From NCBI GenBank assembly GCA_016928395.1, contig JAFGKV010000287.1, positions 1 to 7,392 of the forward strand: a stretch of 7,392 nt of DNA, in the 5' to 3' direction. The notes below the pieces were generated by a model. It had not been told where the DNA came from. It saw only the letters and a program-made list of their open reading frames with translations, and made no database searches. The translations under genes and the position numbers were made by a program. Below, one piece after another: positions 6,244-7,392 of this stretch (position 1 is its first letter; each line of letters starts with the position of its first letter). This stretch comes from Candidatus Fermentibacterota bacterium (lineage in GTDB: Bacteria; JAFGKV01).

Positions 6244-6307
6244 TTCCGATGCTCCGTGTCGGAATCCCCGCATCACATCGCTTGGCGGTGACAATCGGCA
6301 CGGAGCA
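6244..6307. repeat. Overlapping inverted repeats that exclude one another
   Basis: TGCTCCGTGTCG (6250-6261) can pair with CGGCACGGAGCA (6296-6307) over 12 bp with one G-T pair. The same left arm is also the loop of a smaller stem, TTCCGA (6244-6249) with TCGGAA (6259-6264). The two folds share bases 6259-6261 and so cannot form together fully. The function is unknown. Confidence 0.5.
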
Positions 6308-6453
6308 CCGGCCCCGGCCATCTGGAATGATGGCGGATTGGACGCCTGGGCGTGGGGCGCCCTGCCTCCATCCCAACATTCCACTCTTCCGTCCTTCCAG
6401 ACTCAGCGCATCATGGTCGTGCTTGGAGTTCCCGACGAATTCTGCCCGGCAGT

Positions 6454-6831
6454 CTACGCGTGCAGTACTGGCACCTCATACTTGCGGATGAAAGGATCGG
6501 CTGTGACCAGCGTCAGCCCCTCGACCAATGCTTGCGCGATGAGCATCCGGTCGAAGGGATCACGATGATGCGGGGGGAGTCTGCCCACCATGAACGCATG
6601 TGCGGCCGATACCTCGAGGTGGAGGAATGGCTCCTGCGAGACGACTGCTTCGAACTCATCGGGTAGGTCAAGCTTCCCCAGCGCCTTCTTGATCATGATC
6701 TCCCAGAGGCTGGCGGCGCTGATGAACACGACATTCTCGCGGTCGCCTATCGCCTCTTTCGGGGCCTGGTCAAGTTCTGGGCTGTCGGCAAGCCACCAGA
6801 GCAGGATGTGGGTATCCAACAAGAGGTTCAC
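6454..6831 (-). CDS. vapC: VapC-type PIN-domain toxin (ribonuclease)
   Basis: 125 aa from a GTG at 6831 that overlaps the antitoxin stop (GTGA). It has the four acidic residues of the PIN active site: D6 in LLLDTHILLWWLAD, E44 in AASLWEI, D94 in HHRDPFDRMLIAQA and D112 in LVTADP. These coordinate the metal ions used to cut RNA; VapC toxins typically cleave tRNA or rRNA and stop translation until bound by the antitoxin. The LLWWLAD start and the RDPFDR...LVTADP end match the Sll0205-like VapC subgroup, which usually pairs with a Phd/YefM-like antitoxin, as here. The length is normal and all catalytic residues are present, so the toxin is probably active. It ends in TAG. The frame stays open upstream of the GTG, but that part is the antitoxin gene read out of frame. 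The RNA target cannot be read from the sequence. Confidence 0.93.
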   Translation of the reverse strand: MNLLLDTHILLWWLADSPELDQAPKEAIGDRENVVFISAASLWEIMIKKALGKLDLPDEFEAVVSQEPFLHLEVSAAHAFMVGRLPPHHRDPFDRMLIAQALVEGLTLVTADPFIRKYEVPVLHA

Positions 6832-7067
6832 TGGGTATCCATGCCGAAGGCCGAGGCAAGGTCTTCCGGCAACGAATCGAAGTCTTCCCCGATCCGGATC
6901 CTGCCGCGGAGTGCACCCGGACGCCGGGGCCGCTGCACCCTGCTGTAGGCGGTGAGAATCGCCACCGGCTTGCCCGCCCGACTGATGACTACTTCCTGCC
7001 CCCCGATTACCTTCTCGATGAGTTCGGACAGGCGCGTCTTGGCCTCGGTCACTGTGTTCACCACCAT
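6828..7067 (-). CDS. Phd/YefM-family antitoxin
   Basis: 79 aa from the ATG at 7067, with AGGAGG (7075-7080) 7 nt upstream. Residues about 5-40 (VTEAKTRLSELIEKVIGGQE, then VVISRAGKPVAILTA) are the Phd/YefM fold that dimerises and binds operator DNA. The C-terminal part (RRPGALRGRIRIGEDFDSLP, then EDLASAFG) is the flexible stretch that usually wraps the PIN toxin and blocks its active site. The stop TGA overlaps the GTG start of the toxin by 4 bp, so the two are translationally coupled with the antitoxin made first. In this family the antitoxin, alone and with toxin, represses its own promoter. The length is normal. The gene is often named vapB by position, but the fold is Phd/YefM, so I give no symbol. 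Confidence 0.92.
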   Translation of the reverse strand: MVVNTVTEAKTRLSELIEKVIGGQEVVISRAGKPVAILTAYSRVQRPRRPGALRGRIRIGEDFDSLPEDLASAFGMDTQ

Positions 7068-7074
7068 TGCTCGA

Positions 7075-7080
7075 CCTCCT
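7075..7080 (-). promoter_or_regulatory. Ribosome-binding site of the antitoxin
   Basis: AGGAGG, 7 nt before the ATG at 7067. This near-perfect site contrasts with the toxin, which starts at GTG within the antitoxin end and has no site of its own quality. That fits antitoxin excess over toxin. Confidence 0.8.
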
Positions 7081-7082
7081 CA

Positions 7083-7108
7083 AGACCAAACCAGGCTAGA
7101 TCTGGTCT
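7083..7108. promoter_or_regulatory. Candidate operator palindrome of the toxin-antitoxin operon
   Basis: Two nested inverted repeats lie just upstream of the antitoxin ribosome-binding site: AGACCA (7083-7088) with TGGTCT (7103-7108), and ACCAG (7090-7094) with CTGGT (7102-7106). Phd/YefM antitoxins bind short palindromes at this position, so this is a plausible autoregulatory site. Binding is inferred, not shown. Confidence 0.45.
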
Positions 7109-7138
7109 GCTCTTGAAACAGGGGGATGCGGCATGCGT

Positions 7139-7154
7139 TGTCAAGCTATTGACA
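7139..7154. promoter_or_regulatory. Perfect inverted repeat containing TTGACA, possible -35/operator
   Basis: TGTCAA and TTGACA flank GCTA, an exact 6-bp palindrome. Read on the minus strand the second half is a consensus -35 box pointing at the antitoxin, 72 bp before its ATG. At the usual 16-18 bp spacing I find no good -10 (the 17-bp position reads CTGTTT), so a sigma-70 promoter is only a possibility. A repressor site is equally likely. Confidence 0.35.
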
Positions 7155-7392
7155 CGCGAACCCGTACTTGATCAGCGCCAACCCGGTGGTCGTTCGCAAC
7201 TCCCTGCCTGCTCCAGTATTCGCCCCACCGCATAGGCCGCGCAACCGCCCGAGTCTCAGGCATTTCATCTTCCCGTCACGAGCGCCCTTTCGGAATGATT
7301 CTTCTTCGGCCGATCTAGCCCGGATATTTCACCAGGGAGAGCTGAGACGGGGCTGAAGCCATTGGGGAGAAAGGGATTAGGGGCAGTCGAGC
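7155..7392. other. Right flank, no gene recognised
   Basis: The only sizeable open frame (plus 7168-7356) gives arginine/proline-rich text with no domain and no convincing ribosome-binding site. The sequence around 7307-7340 (CCGATCTAGCCCGGATATTT) reminds me of sequence seen near transposon ends in environmental genomes, but I cannot confirm this from the window. The segment is cut by the window edge. Confidence 0.5.

Larger units (their letters stand above)
5802..6453. other. Non-coding interval rich in inverted repeats
   Basis: About 650 bp between the toxin gene and the broken FnIII gene. Open frames here (plus 5938-6291, plus 6143-6568, minus 6095-6379) show no domain and no good ribosome-binding site. 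Besides the hairpins listed separately, CGCGGC (5891-5896) pairs with GCCGCG (5901-5906), and CTCGC (6087-6091) pairs with GCGAG (6100-6104). Short-word runs occur at 6009-6025 and 6372-6399. The promoter of the FnIII/fibre unit should lie here, but I see no clear -35/-10 pair. Confidence 0.6.

Noticed and set aside
6454-7089. A 211-residue toxin starting at 7089
   Set aside because: The first 86 codons are the antitoxin gene read out of frame. The PIN domain starts at the GTG at 6831, which overlaps the antitoxin stop.
1-7392. CRISPR array, rRNA or tRNA gene, complete insertion sequence
   Set aside because: I saw no regularly spaced 25-40-bp direct repeats outside the coding array, no rRNA-like or cloverleaf sequence, and no transposase frame.

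Overview
The window looks like chromosomal DNA of a high-GC, uncultured-type bacterium. Every gene I can support lies on the minus strand. The style (secreted beta-propeller repeat proteins, short fibronectin-III-like domains, glycine-rich fibre-like proteins, long non-coding gaps) recalls large-genome environmental lineages such as Candidatus Eisenbacteria, Planctomycetota or other FCB-type bacteria. That placement is an inference from protein style; no marker gene is present.

In the direction of transcription (high to low coordinates): (1) a type II toxin-antitoxin pair, a Phd/YefM-like antitoxin (6828-7067) and a VapC PIN-domain toxin (6454-6831) joined by a 4-bp GTGA overlap, with inverted repeats upstream that could be operators; (2) about 650 bp of non-coding DNA rich in inverted repeats; (3) a short secreted FnIII-like protein gene (5282-5801) broken by at least one frameshift; (4) directly behind it, a 613-aa exported fibre-like protein (3444-5285) with GVYG-type and VGIGT-type repeats and a highly charged C-terminal helix; (5) about 970 bp with no convincing gene but with hairpins and short-word mosaics; (6) a 661-aa exported RCC1-like protein (489-2474) with 14 compact units of about 39 residues and a C-terminal FnIII-like domain; (7) about 490 bp of non-coding DNA at the left edge.

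The three larger products all start with signal peptides, so the theme is cell-surface or extracellular proteins. The frameshifted gene and the RCC1-like protein share an FnIII-like domain with similar ends. The fibre gene has its own strong ribosome-binding site and is probably still expressed despite the broken gene in front of it. The toxin-antitoxin pair is a self-contained module with no evident link to the surface genes.

I do not see a clearly new multi-gene system. The points most worth a second look are the 14-unit (2 x 7) RCC1 array with a cysteine in almost every unit, the frameshifted FnIII gene abutting the fibre gene, and the cluster of long perfect hairpins between 5800 and 6310.
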